Positions 33,113-43,092 of a stretch of 64,000 nucleotides of DNA are shown here, one piece after another (position 1 is the first letter of the stretch; each line of letters begins with the position of its first letter). This stretch comes from Clarkia xantiana subsp. parviflora (lineage: Eukaryota > Streptophyta > Magnoliopsida > Myrtales > Onagraceae). The stretch spans positions 38,907,105 to 38,971,104 of the forward strand of contig JAPTYO010000004.1 in NCBI GenBank assembly GCA_036873135.1, written 5' to 3'. A program made the translations under genes and the position numbers. The notes under the pieces are model-generated. The model had not been told where the DNA came from. It saw only the letters and a list, made by a program, of their open reading frames with translations, and searched no databases.

Positions 33113-34233
33113 TAAGTGGCTTGTATGAGTGATGGAATTTTGACATTATATTTCAATTGAATAAAAGAATTACAAATTGAGTATATGATCTATGGACGTC
33201 ATGATGATAAATAACATCAGATTTTTTGGTCTACAAACTAAGTCGTAGGGAGAAGTAAAACTCTTCCACCAAAATTATGTCGGATGTGAACCTTGCCTCG
33301 TCACATAGGCACGGTCATCTTGTAGGAGAGGGGGACCTCTACCACAACAAGATTGGCTAAGAACCAGGGGGATAAACCTGGTTAAACGAAACGATAACTT
33401 GGTCACGCTTAAAGCATGACTTAATCTTCATTTTGTAAATCGTCGTGTTGGACTCTGTACATCATTAAAATCACATTCACGGCCAGATGAAAGACTATGC
33501 GATAGCATGATTGACATATCCCACCCCTGGCTTGTCCAGGTGTGCTATCGACGCGTGCTTCATACTACCCGTGCCATGTTCGACCACAGGGTCATGCTCG
33601 GTTGTGCTAGCAAGAATCCTTGTGATTCAAAGGGCGCATACTTCTTCACCTTGAGCGTGTAATTGATCTCGGGTGTCTTATGAAGAGGCAACCAAAGTAT
33701 CCTCTCGGACTCAAAACTTATACCTAAAGTCTAGCTCAATGTTCGCTTCCCGTCGTACGAGCGTAGAGCCAAAGAAAACGGCCAAGTGACCACGTCTTTG
33801 GAAACCGGTTGAGTTAGACCAAAGGTATAAGCGATGGGGATGGTCATGTTCATCTATAATTCACCGACTCTTGTGTTCACTAGGTGGCCACCAACCGGAT
33901 ATTTGTTGAAGGTTGTGAACACTTGTACGGATGCCCTGGAGAAGTATTCCTATGTGGAAAACTGGATAATTGGAGAATTATCAATTGACCAAGGATACAG
34001 TGCGGTACATATTTTATTTTTGACAGGATTGATTTACGAAAGGGAATCAACGTTCTGCGGGCGCTACAACACTCCTAACAGATGAGTAGCACGATGCCCG
34101 TCGTATCCGCCGGTCGCACAGCAAACCGCGTATGAACTATTCGGAGACGGAGACAATAACTGGAGTCTGAAAAGTTGATGCTATTGGATGACAATACATT
34201 AACAGACACCCTCCCATTCCGGCGAGTGGGAGC
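33113..34233 (+). other. 3' non-coding region of the plus-strand copia copy
   Basis: It is long (1.1 kb) and matches the inverted copy at 29551-30829 and, in blocks, 34900-35514 and 58600-61040. The purine-rich GGCGAGTGGGAGC just before the LTR is the likely polypurine tract. Confidence 0.7.
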
Positions 34234-34834
34234 TGTTAGCATATGGTGATGTGGCGCCGTAATTGGTAGCCCGTTAATATATGTGGTTACCTAAGATAAT
34301 TAGGTAAATGTCACATTAGGGCTAATTGGGCCAGACCCAATTCCCATGTGACATGGGAGGCCCAAAATTGGGCCTCCCACCCACATAGCATAGTCGGCCG
34401 AAACGCTAATAGTAGGGAGGAGGATTTTCTCCTCCTCCCACTATATAAGGGGGTCTTGGGGTCACTCCCAAAACACACCTTGATCACAACTCCTCCTAAG
34501 TTGTGATTTGAGAGAAATCCATTTCTCTCTACAAGCATATTTCGGCCGGCCCCCTAACACCGCCATTGGTGTGCCAAATTGCTTCCGAGCATTCAGTCCG
34601 AGGTTCTGTCCCCGTTGAAGAAACGATAAGAGGATTTGCTGTGGAGCTTATACCGCGTAGGACTTCTTCTCACGAAGAACTTGTACGGGTTCCGACCGGA
34701 GGATCAGAACTCCCTCCATAACGTTCTTGGTAAGGAAAGCTATTGAGGTATGTGTACATTATTCCGCTGCGTAATTAGATTACTTACAAGTACACGTTTA
34801 GCATTCCGTAGTATTACGTCCCCGTAATCCAACA
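34234..34834 (+). repeat. 3' LTR of the plus-strand copia copy
   Basis: It runs from TGTTAGCATATGGTGATG to CGTAATCCAACA. A TATA-like CTATATAAGG is at about 34441-34450. Confidence 0.85.
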
Positions 34835-35514
34835 ACCACTACGCAGGGAGATATTCGAAAAGCATGTAAAACTGCTTGGATTGCGTAGGCTTTAGTAGTG
34901 GCATGTATCTGAGACGGTCTTTTGTAAATACGTAATTGTCTTGAATAGATTAACTATTTCTTTATTTTCTGATTACCGGGAAGGGACAAAAGAAACATCT
35001 TGTTCTTTCTTCAACAATTTATGATCCACAGTGGACCTCTCAGTAGGATTCGAACCCAGATGAAGTTTTGACCATCCGTTAGAGGCAGCGGATCACGAAA
35101 TCTTGGCGATCTTCTTTATCTAATGAATGGAGAGTCCACTTTGAAATCGTCCGCCCTGCACCCACCCTCCGAGTATATGCTTCAACAGGAATCACACAAG
35201 GGTAGATTGATACAATATAAACCTCTGGTAAAATGCCCTCCCGTAACCTAGCAAATAAAGTACATGGCATAGTCCGTTTTAGGGATTGGCAGCTTACCCA
35301 TTCAGTGAATTTGGCACTGGGAGGGAGGCCTCTACTAGGCATGGCTGGCTAAGAATCAGGGGGATAAAACCTCATTACGCAGAACGATCATCTAGTTTCG
35401 AAGTAACTCGACATGATCTTCGTTTTGCAGATCGCCGTGATGAACTTTGTTCGTCATTAATCCACATTTTGGACCAGATGTGAATCTACGATAGCATGAT
35501 TTGACATGTCCCAT
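34835..35514 (+). mobile_element. Copia fragment: end of RNase H and 3' non-coding region
   Basis: The first bases (CCACTACGCAGGGAGATATTC) encode the last residues of a copia RNase H (compare 58525-58580), followed by about 600 bp like 33130-33520. It has no LTR of its own and abuts the LTR at 35515. Confidence 0.65.
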
Positions 35515-36118
35515 TGTAAGCATATGGTAATGGGCGCTGTAATTGGTAGCCCATAATATGTATATTTTACCTAATGAACTTGGGTAAATGTCACATTAGG
35601 GTAATTGGGCTAGAACCAAATCCCAATTGACATGGGAGGCCCAAAATTGGGCATCCCCAAATACATAGGTTGGCTGAAACCCTAGGTGGGGTAAAGTGGA
35701 CTTTTGTCCACTTTACTCCTTCTATAAATAAGAGGTGTTAGGGGATTTTAAGGGTCAATCACAATTCTCTCACAAGAGTGTTTTAGAGAGAAAAACCCTC
35801 AATCCCACACCCTGACAGTTTCGGCCGAACCATATCCCTCACCAAGGGTGTGCCAAAATGCCTTCGAGCAAACTCTCAAGAGATCTGTCTCCGTGCCAAG
35901 AATCGATTAGAGGCTTTGCTGTGGAGCTTGCACCACGTAGGGCGTCTCTAACAAGAACCTCTACGGGTCCCGACCGGAGGATCGTGAACTCCCTCCTGAG
36001 AAGATCTCGGGTCTACGGATCATCCTAGAGGTATGTGTGAAACTTCTATTGCGTAATTCCAATTACTAGCATGTACCTTGTTTAAGTATCCGTAGTGGTT
36101 ACTCCCCGTAATCTAACA
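35515..36118 (+). repeat. 5' LTR of element F
   Basis: It runs from TGTAAGCATATGG to CGTAATCTAACA and resembles 34234-34834. A TATA-like CTATAAATAAG is at about 35722-35732. Confidence 0.8.
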
Positions 36119-36134
36119 GTAGTATCATAGCCAC
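36119..36134 (+). other. Primer-binding site of element F
   Basis: GTAGTATCATAGCC after the LTR is a close variant of the initiator-Met site TGGTATCAGAGCC. Confidence 0.7.
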
Positions 36135-36760
36135 TATTAGGAGTTCATGATTTTGATAAATTGATGTTCTTGAAAATTTAAACAAAAACCGAAAATTTTA
36201 TAATAAAAATAAAAAATTTGCGATTTTTTTTTTGGTTGTTGAAAAAAAAAAACTGAAATTTTCATGATGTTCTTGGTTAAATTTGATGTTCATGATCTTC
36301 AAGAAAAGTGTAATATTTTTCAAAATCAAACATTGGTTTGTAGATCTTATTAAAATTTGACCACTTGTTCCTAATTGGGTGTTTGTGCCGAAAATTTCTT
36401 GGTCTCCAAGCAAGTAAATTTCGGCACACACACATTAGAATATTGTTTACCATATTTTAATTTTTAATTAAGGTAACAATATATCTATAATTGGGAGCAT
36501 AAAGATAGATTCACATAAATATATAGAAATATATATCACTATCAATATATCTAAATATTTAATAGGGTTAAAGATATAATTGATAGATTTAGTTGCCTAA
36601 AAGATTGAGAAAATATATTGTCAGTATATTTGTTACCCTATTTAAGATATTGACAATAAATAAAATATATTATATATATATAAGAACTTAATTTTACATA
36701 TACATATATATATATATATATATTGTTGATTGATTTAATCTTATAGATAGAATCTTAGCA

Positions 36761-36827
<67 letters not shown>

Positions 36828-37522
36828 CATATGGTCCGAAATTTATATATATATATATTTAATATTGGAAATTATTTTAAATAATTAATGATATTTGGTG
36901 GCTAAGTTAGATATTTTTGGATTTTAAAACCCTACTTGGGCCAAAAGTAAACATTTCGGCCCAACCTTTGAATTTTTTTAATTATTAGGCCGGTCCAATA
37001 TGTCAAACCGGGACGGACTTATAACAAACCGGGTTTTCTCAAGTGGTTCGACCTAATCGGGTCGAACCGGGGTAATTAAGTGGATCTAACAAAACCGGTT
37101 TTGTGTGTTGAACCGAACCAAACCCTATTTTATTGGACCGGTTTCGAACCGAACCAGATTTTAAAATTTAAAACTGGTCCGAACCGAACCGGATTTACCA
37201 GACCGAGTCGAACCGGATTTGCCGGACCGGGCCGAACCGGATTTGCCGGACCGGGCCGAACCGGATTTTCTAATCCGGGCCGAACCGGACCAAACCGAAC
37301 CGAAATTGACTGAACCGAAATGATTTTAAAAACCGAATTCAAGTCAATTAAATAAAATAGGGTGGTCATGTTTTAAAATCCAATTTTTTTTAACCTCTAA
37401 ATGGACTACACAGTGCTCATAGGGTTGCTAACCTTTATGCCTTTTTTCGATTATGGGGTGGATCTTGGAGATACATGTTTTTGGGACTGGATTAATTAGA
37501 GGGCTTAATTGCAATTGTTTAT
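36135..37522 (+). other. Leader of element F, AT-rich, with microsatellite and short GC repeats
   Basis: It has a pure (AT)n run at about 36763-36824, and at 37080-37320 a run of short units of the kind GACCGGGCCGAACCGGATTT. No domain is recognisable in the frames across the latter. Confidence 0.6.
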
Positions 37523-38350
37523 TGATGGATATACGCCCAATTTGAACCCGTTGACTTCCGAACCGTTGTATTTTTATCGTCCCATTTATGATTGCAAATC
37601 GAAACTTCAACCCGGACACTTCGCGAGAACATCGACGGCTCGGACGGGGCCGAAGCGCCCGTCCGACAGAGGCGAACTCACCTAGGGGAGATCGGGTTGG
37701 CCAACCCGATCTCTCCTAGGAGAGATCGGGTCGGCCAACCCGATCTCTCCTAGGAGAGATCGGGTCGGCCAACCCGATCCCTCCTAGGAGGGATGGGGTT
37801 GGCCAACCCCACCCTCCCTAGGAGGGGTTGGGTGTCCTCACCCAACCCCTACCCTTGGGGGTCGGATTTCTCCCCCCCCCAAGGGCCCCGACACCACCCT
37901 CGGACTCCCATGCTCGGTCCACTCCGCCTACCTCCTCCGAATCCTAAGGTCTTAATTATGTGCTTAAAGGTTAATTAATTGTGTTTAAAGGCTAACGATG
38001 TCATTAAGCCACCTTAATGACACCGTTGCCTATAAATACCCCACCTTCACATCTCATTTGATCATCTTGGCCATTTGGACATTTTAGCTCTGACATCTCT
38101 CTAGCTTTATCTCTCTAGAAAAGTACTGACTTAGGCATCGGAGAGGGTTCACCAGGCACCACCCCCCCTCCTCCGTGTCTGGTATTGCCCCTTCTGCAGG
38201 GTAGAAGGAGAGAAGGAGCAGAGGAAGGAAGGAAGGAAAGGAGAAGATAGACTAAGGCAGAGCAGCTCAGGAACATCGGATCACACATATCCCCCGTAAG
38301 GAGTGAGATCAAAGCTGACACCCCGTTGACCTAGATCTCATAACTTAACA
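37523..38350 (+). repeat. 5' LTR of TatC
   Basis: It runs from TGATGGATATACGCCC to CATAACTTAACA, with TATA box CTATAAATACC at about 38031-38041 and the shared LTR module at about 38129-38200. The palindrome array (about 37680-37860) has five CCTAGG centres. Confidence 0.95.
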
Positions 38351-38401
38351 CTTGGCGCCGTCTGTAGGCTTCGGACAGAAAGCCTGGCTATTACACGAGC
38401 T
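38351..38401 (+). other. Primer-binding site and leader of TatC
   Basis: CTTGGCGCCGTCTGTAGG follows the LTR. The leader is 51 nt long, as in TatA, and shares GGCTTCGGACAGAAAGCCT with it. Similarity between the two elements ends at the start codon. Confidence 0.85.
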
Positions 38402-41400
38402 ATGACGAACAGTAGGGTGTCCAGGCCCCAACACCCACCCGGGGGCAATGGACGGAGAAGAGAACCCATACCCCCAGGGAGGCGGCCTAACCCTGGGAAG
38501 CAGCCAATGCATCCAGAGCCCCAAGAAATACCACAACCTCCTCAGCAACAGAACAACCAGGAGGGAGGACCTTCACGCCCAGCTGGGGCTGAGTCCTCCA
38601 CAGCCTCCACCCCCCGGGCAAGAAGACCACAGAGAGCAAGAGGACAACAGGGAGTGCCTTCCCATAACACGGCACCCCCTGAGGGATACTATTATGAGGA
38701 GCAACCCCAAAGGTACCCATATGGGATGCCGGAACAAAGAGATGATAACCGCGCCCACACAGCATATGCAAGGCCGGCATACACCCAAGGGACTTACACT
38801 GAAGCTCATGAGGAGGAGCAGATCCCGACAGAAGAGCACTACTCGCACCCTCGAGCAGGGCAGCGAGAGGAGCAAAGAAGATATTACCAGGAGCCACCCC
38901 CAGAGGGAAGGCAACAATTCGTGCCTCCTAGGCAACGGCAGAACAACATGGCCTACACCCCGCTTGGGGAGGAAAGACAAACAAGACCTCCAAGGAGGCA
39001 GGACTTCTATGAAGCACCCCAGCAGGCGTATCAAGAGTACACCTACAGTCCATACCAGCAGGGACAAGGGAACCCAGTAAGCCCAGTCTACAACTACAAT
39101 GGATATCAGAGGGATTATACTCCGGCACAGGTAGTGATCACCCCGGAGGAGATAGAAGCCATGATAACCCGGAAATTGAATGAGTCAAAGAAACCCAGCC
39201 TGCATTGTCTAAGTGACAAGACGAACCACCCTTTCACAAAGGAGCTGGAGATGAACAGGGTGCCAGACTCCCTGCACACTGTGCAAATTGCAAAGTACAA
39301 TGGGAAGGGAGACCCCCTAGAGCATATCCAACAGCATGAGGCCTCTCTATTCGGGAGGACAACTGACGAAAGATACAAGGCACTCCTTTTCCCAAACACC
39401 CTATCAGGGGTGGCCTCACATTGGTTCTTCAGCCTGCCCTCTGAGAGCATCCACTCATGGGAGCAGCTAAAAGCTAAGTTTCTGCAGAGATACCTAGGGG
39501 AGAGGAAACTCCTCAAGGGAACAGGCTCCATTGATGACGTAAAACAAGAATATGATGAATCCCTGGCCAGCTACTATACTAGGTTCAACCAGAATATTGC
39601 AGACATCCAGGGAGACATCACTGAAGGGGAGATAATCCGAGCCTTTATCAGAAACTTAGGTCGCTTTGGGTCAACATTGGCTGAAAAGATGGCCAAAAAG
39701 CCAGCAAGCACCTTGGAGGAGCTTGCAGGGAGAGTTAAAACGCATATTGACCTTGAGAGGCACAGGGCAAGCAAGAAGGCCAAAATTCAGGCAGCCAAGG
39801 AGGATACTCAAAGGCCAAACAAAGGAAAGCCACCCCAGGCACCACAGCATGCAAGGCAGCAGGAATGGCGTCCGCCACAGCAAAGAAACCAAATGGGTGA
39901 ACCCTTAAAGGCTAGAGAAATCAATGTCATTAAGTTCATCCCACTGAACGCCACTCCAGCCACCGTACTTAGAGAGATGCGGAACCAAAAGCTGTGGTCA
40001 CCCCCTGCAAGGTGGAGAGCCCCAATGGTGGGAAATCATAAAGATAGATGGTGTGACAACCATGAGGCTTATGGTCACGACACAAATGAATGCTTTAGCC
40101 TAAAGCTAAGCATAAACAACATCGTCCAGAGGGGAGAACTGAAACAGTTCGTAGACCATGGGGGCAATAGTATGCAACTGGGGCCACCACAGAAAGACAA
40201 GGGCAAGGGAAAGGTAGACTATAACCCTCCACCCAACAAAAGAGGAGTCATCAATATGATACATGGAGGAGCAGCATCAGGTGGCCCAACGGCTAACGCA
40301 AGAGAGGTCTATGCATCCAAGCTAAGCTCAGTGCCAAGGTGGAGAAAAAGGCCAAGAGAAGGAGAAGAAGTGAAGATCGAGTTCTCGGAGAAGGACAAGA
40401 GCCACATCGTCTTTCCACATGACGATGCTCTAGTTATTACTTTAGATATTGACAATTTTGATGTAAAGAGAATTTTGGTGGATGGGGGCAGCTCAGCTGA
40501 CCTCCTAAGCCTGAGAGTGTTGGAAGAGATAGGGAAAACCAAAGCAGACATCAAACCGGTCAACTTCCCTCTAGTTGGCTTCTCAGGGGCAACAAGTTAC
40601 CCCCTGGGAATGATAACCCTACCAGTGACCATGGGCCAAGGATGGACCCAGCTGAAGGTAAATGTCAATTTCTTGGTGGTTGAAACCCTGGGAGCCTACA
40701 ATGGGATCCTAGGAAGGACAACCATAAACCCATATGAAATAGTGCCATCCACTGTTCACCAGAAGTTGAAGTACATCACGGAGAACGGGGTTGGAGAGGT
40801 CCTGGGCGATCAACGCACCGCAAGGCAATGCTACGTCAACTCAATGAGACGTGGATCACACGGGACAGATACAGTGGCTGTAGTCATGGTAGGGGCCAAC
40901 CAGGACAGAAGAAGGAGGGGAAGGAGACAAAGACAAAGAAGGAGGAGGAGTGGAGTAACACTCCGTTTGAGCAGGCAGTTTTTTCAAACAGTGCCTACAA
41001 GGAGACACAGGAGCAAGGCTGTGAAGGTGACATCCATACCTTGGCAGCCAGACACCATAATAGGGAACAGGACAAGGAACTCCATCCTAAAAGGCTTCCG
41101 CTACATAGATGATATCAAGCAAATGCCACAGGAGTCTATATCAAGCTATTTCCAGAGATTCTTTGATTATGGTGCCAACATGGACATCACAAGGAGAGAA
41201 GCAGTCAGAGCATTCATCAGAAACATGCATCCAAGTTCATTCGAGGCCTATGGAGGGCTCTACGAGATGGTCATGACGAGCACAATGAGAGAGCTCAAGG
41301 CGAAGCTGGACAGGGCATTTGAACAAGAGGCGGAACAGTTGGATGAAGTTCCAGAAAGAGGAAGAGAAACAGACACGTTGGGAGGAGGTGTCAATTTCAC

Positions 41401-41650
41401 ATTCACACCCCTCACACTCAGCATAGAAGAAATTTTCCACAAGCACCTCAAGCAAGAGCTACCAACATGCAGGGAGGAAGGCAAGGTCTTCCTAGGAAGA
41501 GATGCACAGGGTTGGTGTGAATACCATGGAACCTGGGGGCATCAAACCAATGACTGCATGGTGTTGAAGGTGGAAGTGGAAGAAATAATTTACAATGGAG
41601 GCTTCAAGGAGTACGTGGCAACAGACACAATGGCCACCCCATATCCTTAG
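38402..41650 (+). CDS. TatC polyprotein: Gag, protease, second Gag-like domain (1082 residues)
   Basis: Residues 1 to about 250 are Pro/Gln/Arg-rich and probably disordered. The retrotransposon Gag core is at about 300-460 (GDPLEHIQQHEASLFG, ESIHSWEQLKAKFLQRYL, YYTRFNQNI). A Cys/His knuckle WCDNHEAYGHDTNEC is near 550. Then come the boundary segment MIHGGAASGGPTANARE and the aspartic protease (LVDGGSSADLL near 692; LGRTTINPYEIVPS). In place of RT there is an Arg-rich linker (about 825-860) and a second, diverged Gag C-terminal half: YIDDIKQMPQESISSYFQRF, AVRAFIRN and a second knuckle WCEYHGTWGHQTNDC near 1037. It ends in DNA shared with TatA. The frame has no breaks. The linker reads more naturally in another frame, so local frame slips cannot be excluded. 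It would make particles and process Gag but cannot copy RNA. Confidence 0.9.
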   Translation: MTNSRVSRPQHPPGGNGRRREPIPPGRRPNPGKQPMHPEPQEIPQPPQQQNNQEGGPSRPAGAESSTASTPRARRPQRARGQQGVPSHNTAPPEGYYYEEQPQRYPYGMPEQRDDNRAHTAYARPAYTQGTYTEAHEEEQIPTEEHYSHPRAGQREEQRRYYQEPPPEGRQQFVPPRQRQNNMAYTPLGEERQTRPPRRQDFYEAPQQAYQEYTYSPYQQGQGNPVSPVYNYNGYQRDYTPAQVVITPEEIEAMITRKLNESKKPSLHCLSDKTNHPFTKELEMNRVPDSLHTVQIAKYNGKGDPLEHIQQHEASLFGRTTDERYKALLFPNTLSGVASHWFFSLPSESIHSWEQLKAKFLQRYLGERKLLKGTGSIDDVKQEYDESLASYYTRFNQNIADIQGDITEGEIIRAFIRNLGRFGSTLAEKMAKKPASTLEELAGRVKTHIDLERHRASKKAKIQAAKEDTQRPNKGKPPQAPQHARQQEWRPPQQRNQMGEPLKAREINVIKFIPLNATPATVLREMRNQKLWSPPARWRAPMVGNHKDRWCDNHEAYGHDTNECFSLKLSINNIVQRGELKQFVDHGGNSMQLGPPQKDKGKGKVDYNPPPNKRGVINMIHGGAASGGPTANAREVYASKLSSVPRWRKRPREGEEVKIEFSEKDKSHIVFPHDDALVITLDIDNFDVKRILVDGGSSADLLSLRVLEEIGKTKADIKPVNFPLVGFSGATSYPLGMITLPVTMGQGWTQLKVNVNFLVVETLGAYNGILGRTTINPYEIVPSTVHQKLKYITENGVGEVLGDQRTARQCYVNSMRRGSHGTDTVAVVMVGANQDRRRRGRRQRQRRRRSGVTLRLSRQFFQTVPTRRHRSKAVKVTSIPWQPDTIIGNRTRNSILKGFRYIDDIKQMPQESISSYFQRFFDYGANMDITRREAVRAFIRNMHPSSFEAYGGLYEMVMTSTMRELKAKLDRAFEQEAEQLDEVPERGRETDTLGGGVNFTFTPLTLSIEEIFHKHLKQELPTCREEGKVFLGRDAQGWCEYHGTWGHQTNDCMVLKVEVEEIIYNGGFKEYVATDTMATPYP

Positions 41651-41915
41651 TTTTCATATCTAGCACTTTGCATGTTTCACCTCTACAAGCTTTTCAAAAA
41701 CAACTTTGGAGAAGGAGAACTCACGAAGTTCCTCCAACTCTACAACTATCTTTCATTCCTACAAAGGATGTCTTGGTGCACCAAGGCATCCCAAGTGTAC
41801 AAAAACATGAATGCTCCTAAGGGAGTAGTAGTTACTCAAAAGTATTTTCCAGTGAATGCAGTGATATAACCACGAAGTTATCCTTACACAGATATGACTT
41901 CAAGTCAATGACAGG
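41651..41915 (+). other. 3' non-coding segment of TatC shared with TatA
   Basis: It matches 20470-20740. No coding sequence is seen. Confidence 0.75.
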
Positions 41916-42642
41916 TTCGACGCCCCCAAGAGCGTATCTTGAGAGTAGTTTTCATACTACGACATTCGACGCCCCCAAGAGCGTATCTTGAGAGTAGTGT
42001 TCATACTACGACCTTCGACGCCCCCAAGAGCGTATCTTGAGAGTAGTTATTAAACTACGACCTTCGACGCACCAAGAGCGTATCTTGAGAGTGGTTTCCA
42101 AAAACTACGAACTTCGACGCCCCCAGGAGCGTATCTTGAGAGTAGTGTTCATACTACGACCTTCGACGCCCCCAAGAGCGTATCTTGAGAGTAGTTATTA
42201 CACTACGAATTCGACGCACCAAGAGCGTATCTTGAGAGTGGTTTCCAAAAACTACGATTTCGACGCCCCCAGGAGCGTATCTTGAGGTAGATTTGCAACC
42301 TACCAGATTCGACGCCCCCAAGAGCGTATCTTGAGGTAGAAAAAACACTACCAGTTCGACGCCCCCAAGAGCGTATCTTGAGGTAGATTTCAAACTACCA
42401 GTTCGACGCCCACCAAGAGCGTATCTTTGGTCTAACCTGAGCCCTCCGGGAGCCTATCCTGTGAAACGTTAAGTGCCGTCCGAGAGCCTGTCTCGTGAAC
42501 AGATTTGACACCCGTCAAGAAGGTATCGGTGGACTAACCTGTGCCCTACGGGAGCCTATCCTGTGAAACGTTAAGTGCCGTCCGAGAGCCTGTCTCGTGA
42601 AAAGATTTCGACGCCCACCAAGAGCGTATCTTTGGTCTAACA
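41916..42642 (+). repeat. Hairpin-repeat array of TatC
   Basis: It has the same organisation as 20741-21570: ten units with TTCGACGCCCCCAAGAGCG, then about two long units. Two units carry CAGGA-GCGTA-TCTTG (for example 42124-42138), a G-U-tolerant state between CAAGA/TCTTG and CAGGA/TCCTG. Long units hold CGGGA/TCCTG and CGAGA/TCTCG stems. Confidence 0.92.
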
Positions 42643-43092
42643 GTACAACGTATACCGTGTAAGGGGTATCAGAAGAGATCATCACACCATGTTTAGAAGG
42701 ATACCATTCTTAGAAGGATACCATGCTCAGAAGAATACCATGAGAAGGAAATTTCTAAGAAAAGTAATGTGAAGAACAAGTAATGTTTTTTCTTTATGAA
42801 ATGGCAGGTAAGATATGAAGGAAAGCACGAAAGAAAGATAAGTAAAGGAGACACACCAAGTAAAGAGTCCATACCCAAAGAGCCATACACAAGGCATAGG
42901 GAGCCATCATGAGAAGAGATATATACAAAAGCATGAGAAGCACTAATGTAAAGGCAAACGAACCACGTAGTCAACAACACAATGTGGCAAAGGAAAGTAA
43001 CAACAAACACCATCACAATCTCAAAGGACACTCAACCCATACAAGGGGAGAAGGAGTGTAATTATATACAAGGATAGCATGAGATAAACACG
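42643..43092 (+). other. Spacer between hairpin array and antisense gene in TatC
   Basis: It carries near-copies of AGAAGGATACCAT at about 42695-42750. Its first 300 bp match TatA 21571-21840. No gene is seen. Confidence 0.5.

Larger units (their letters stand above)
32344..34834 (+). mobile_element. Copia element, plus strand, 5'-truncated
   Basis: It holds an open RNase H region (32357-33112), a 3' non-coding region and a 3' LTR (34234-34834). RT catalytic core and everything upstream are missing. It is the inverted counterpart of 28975-31445. Confidence 0.75.

Noticed and set aside
28975..34834. A single inverted copia insertion with duplication ACGAC/ACCAC
   Set aside because: Not accepted as a feature: one of five bases differs and the right flank is copia sequence while the left is not. 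Listed only as a finding.
38487..39128. Frames of 66-210 codons overlapping TatC gag
   Set aside because: They are shadows of the GC-rich gag frame; only the 38402 frame shows Gag, knuckle and protease motifs.
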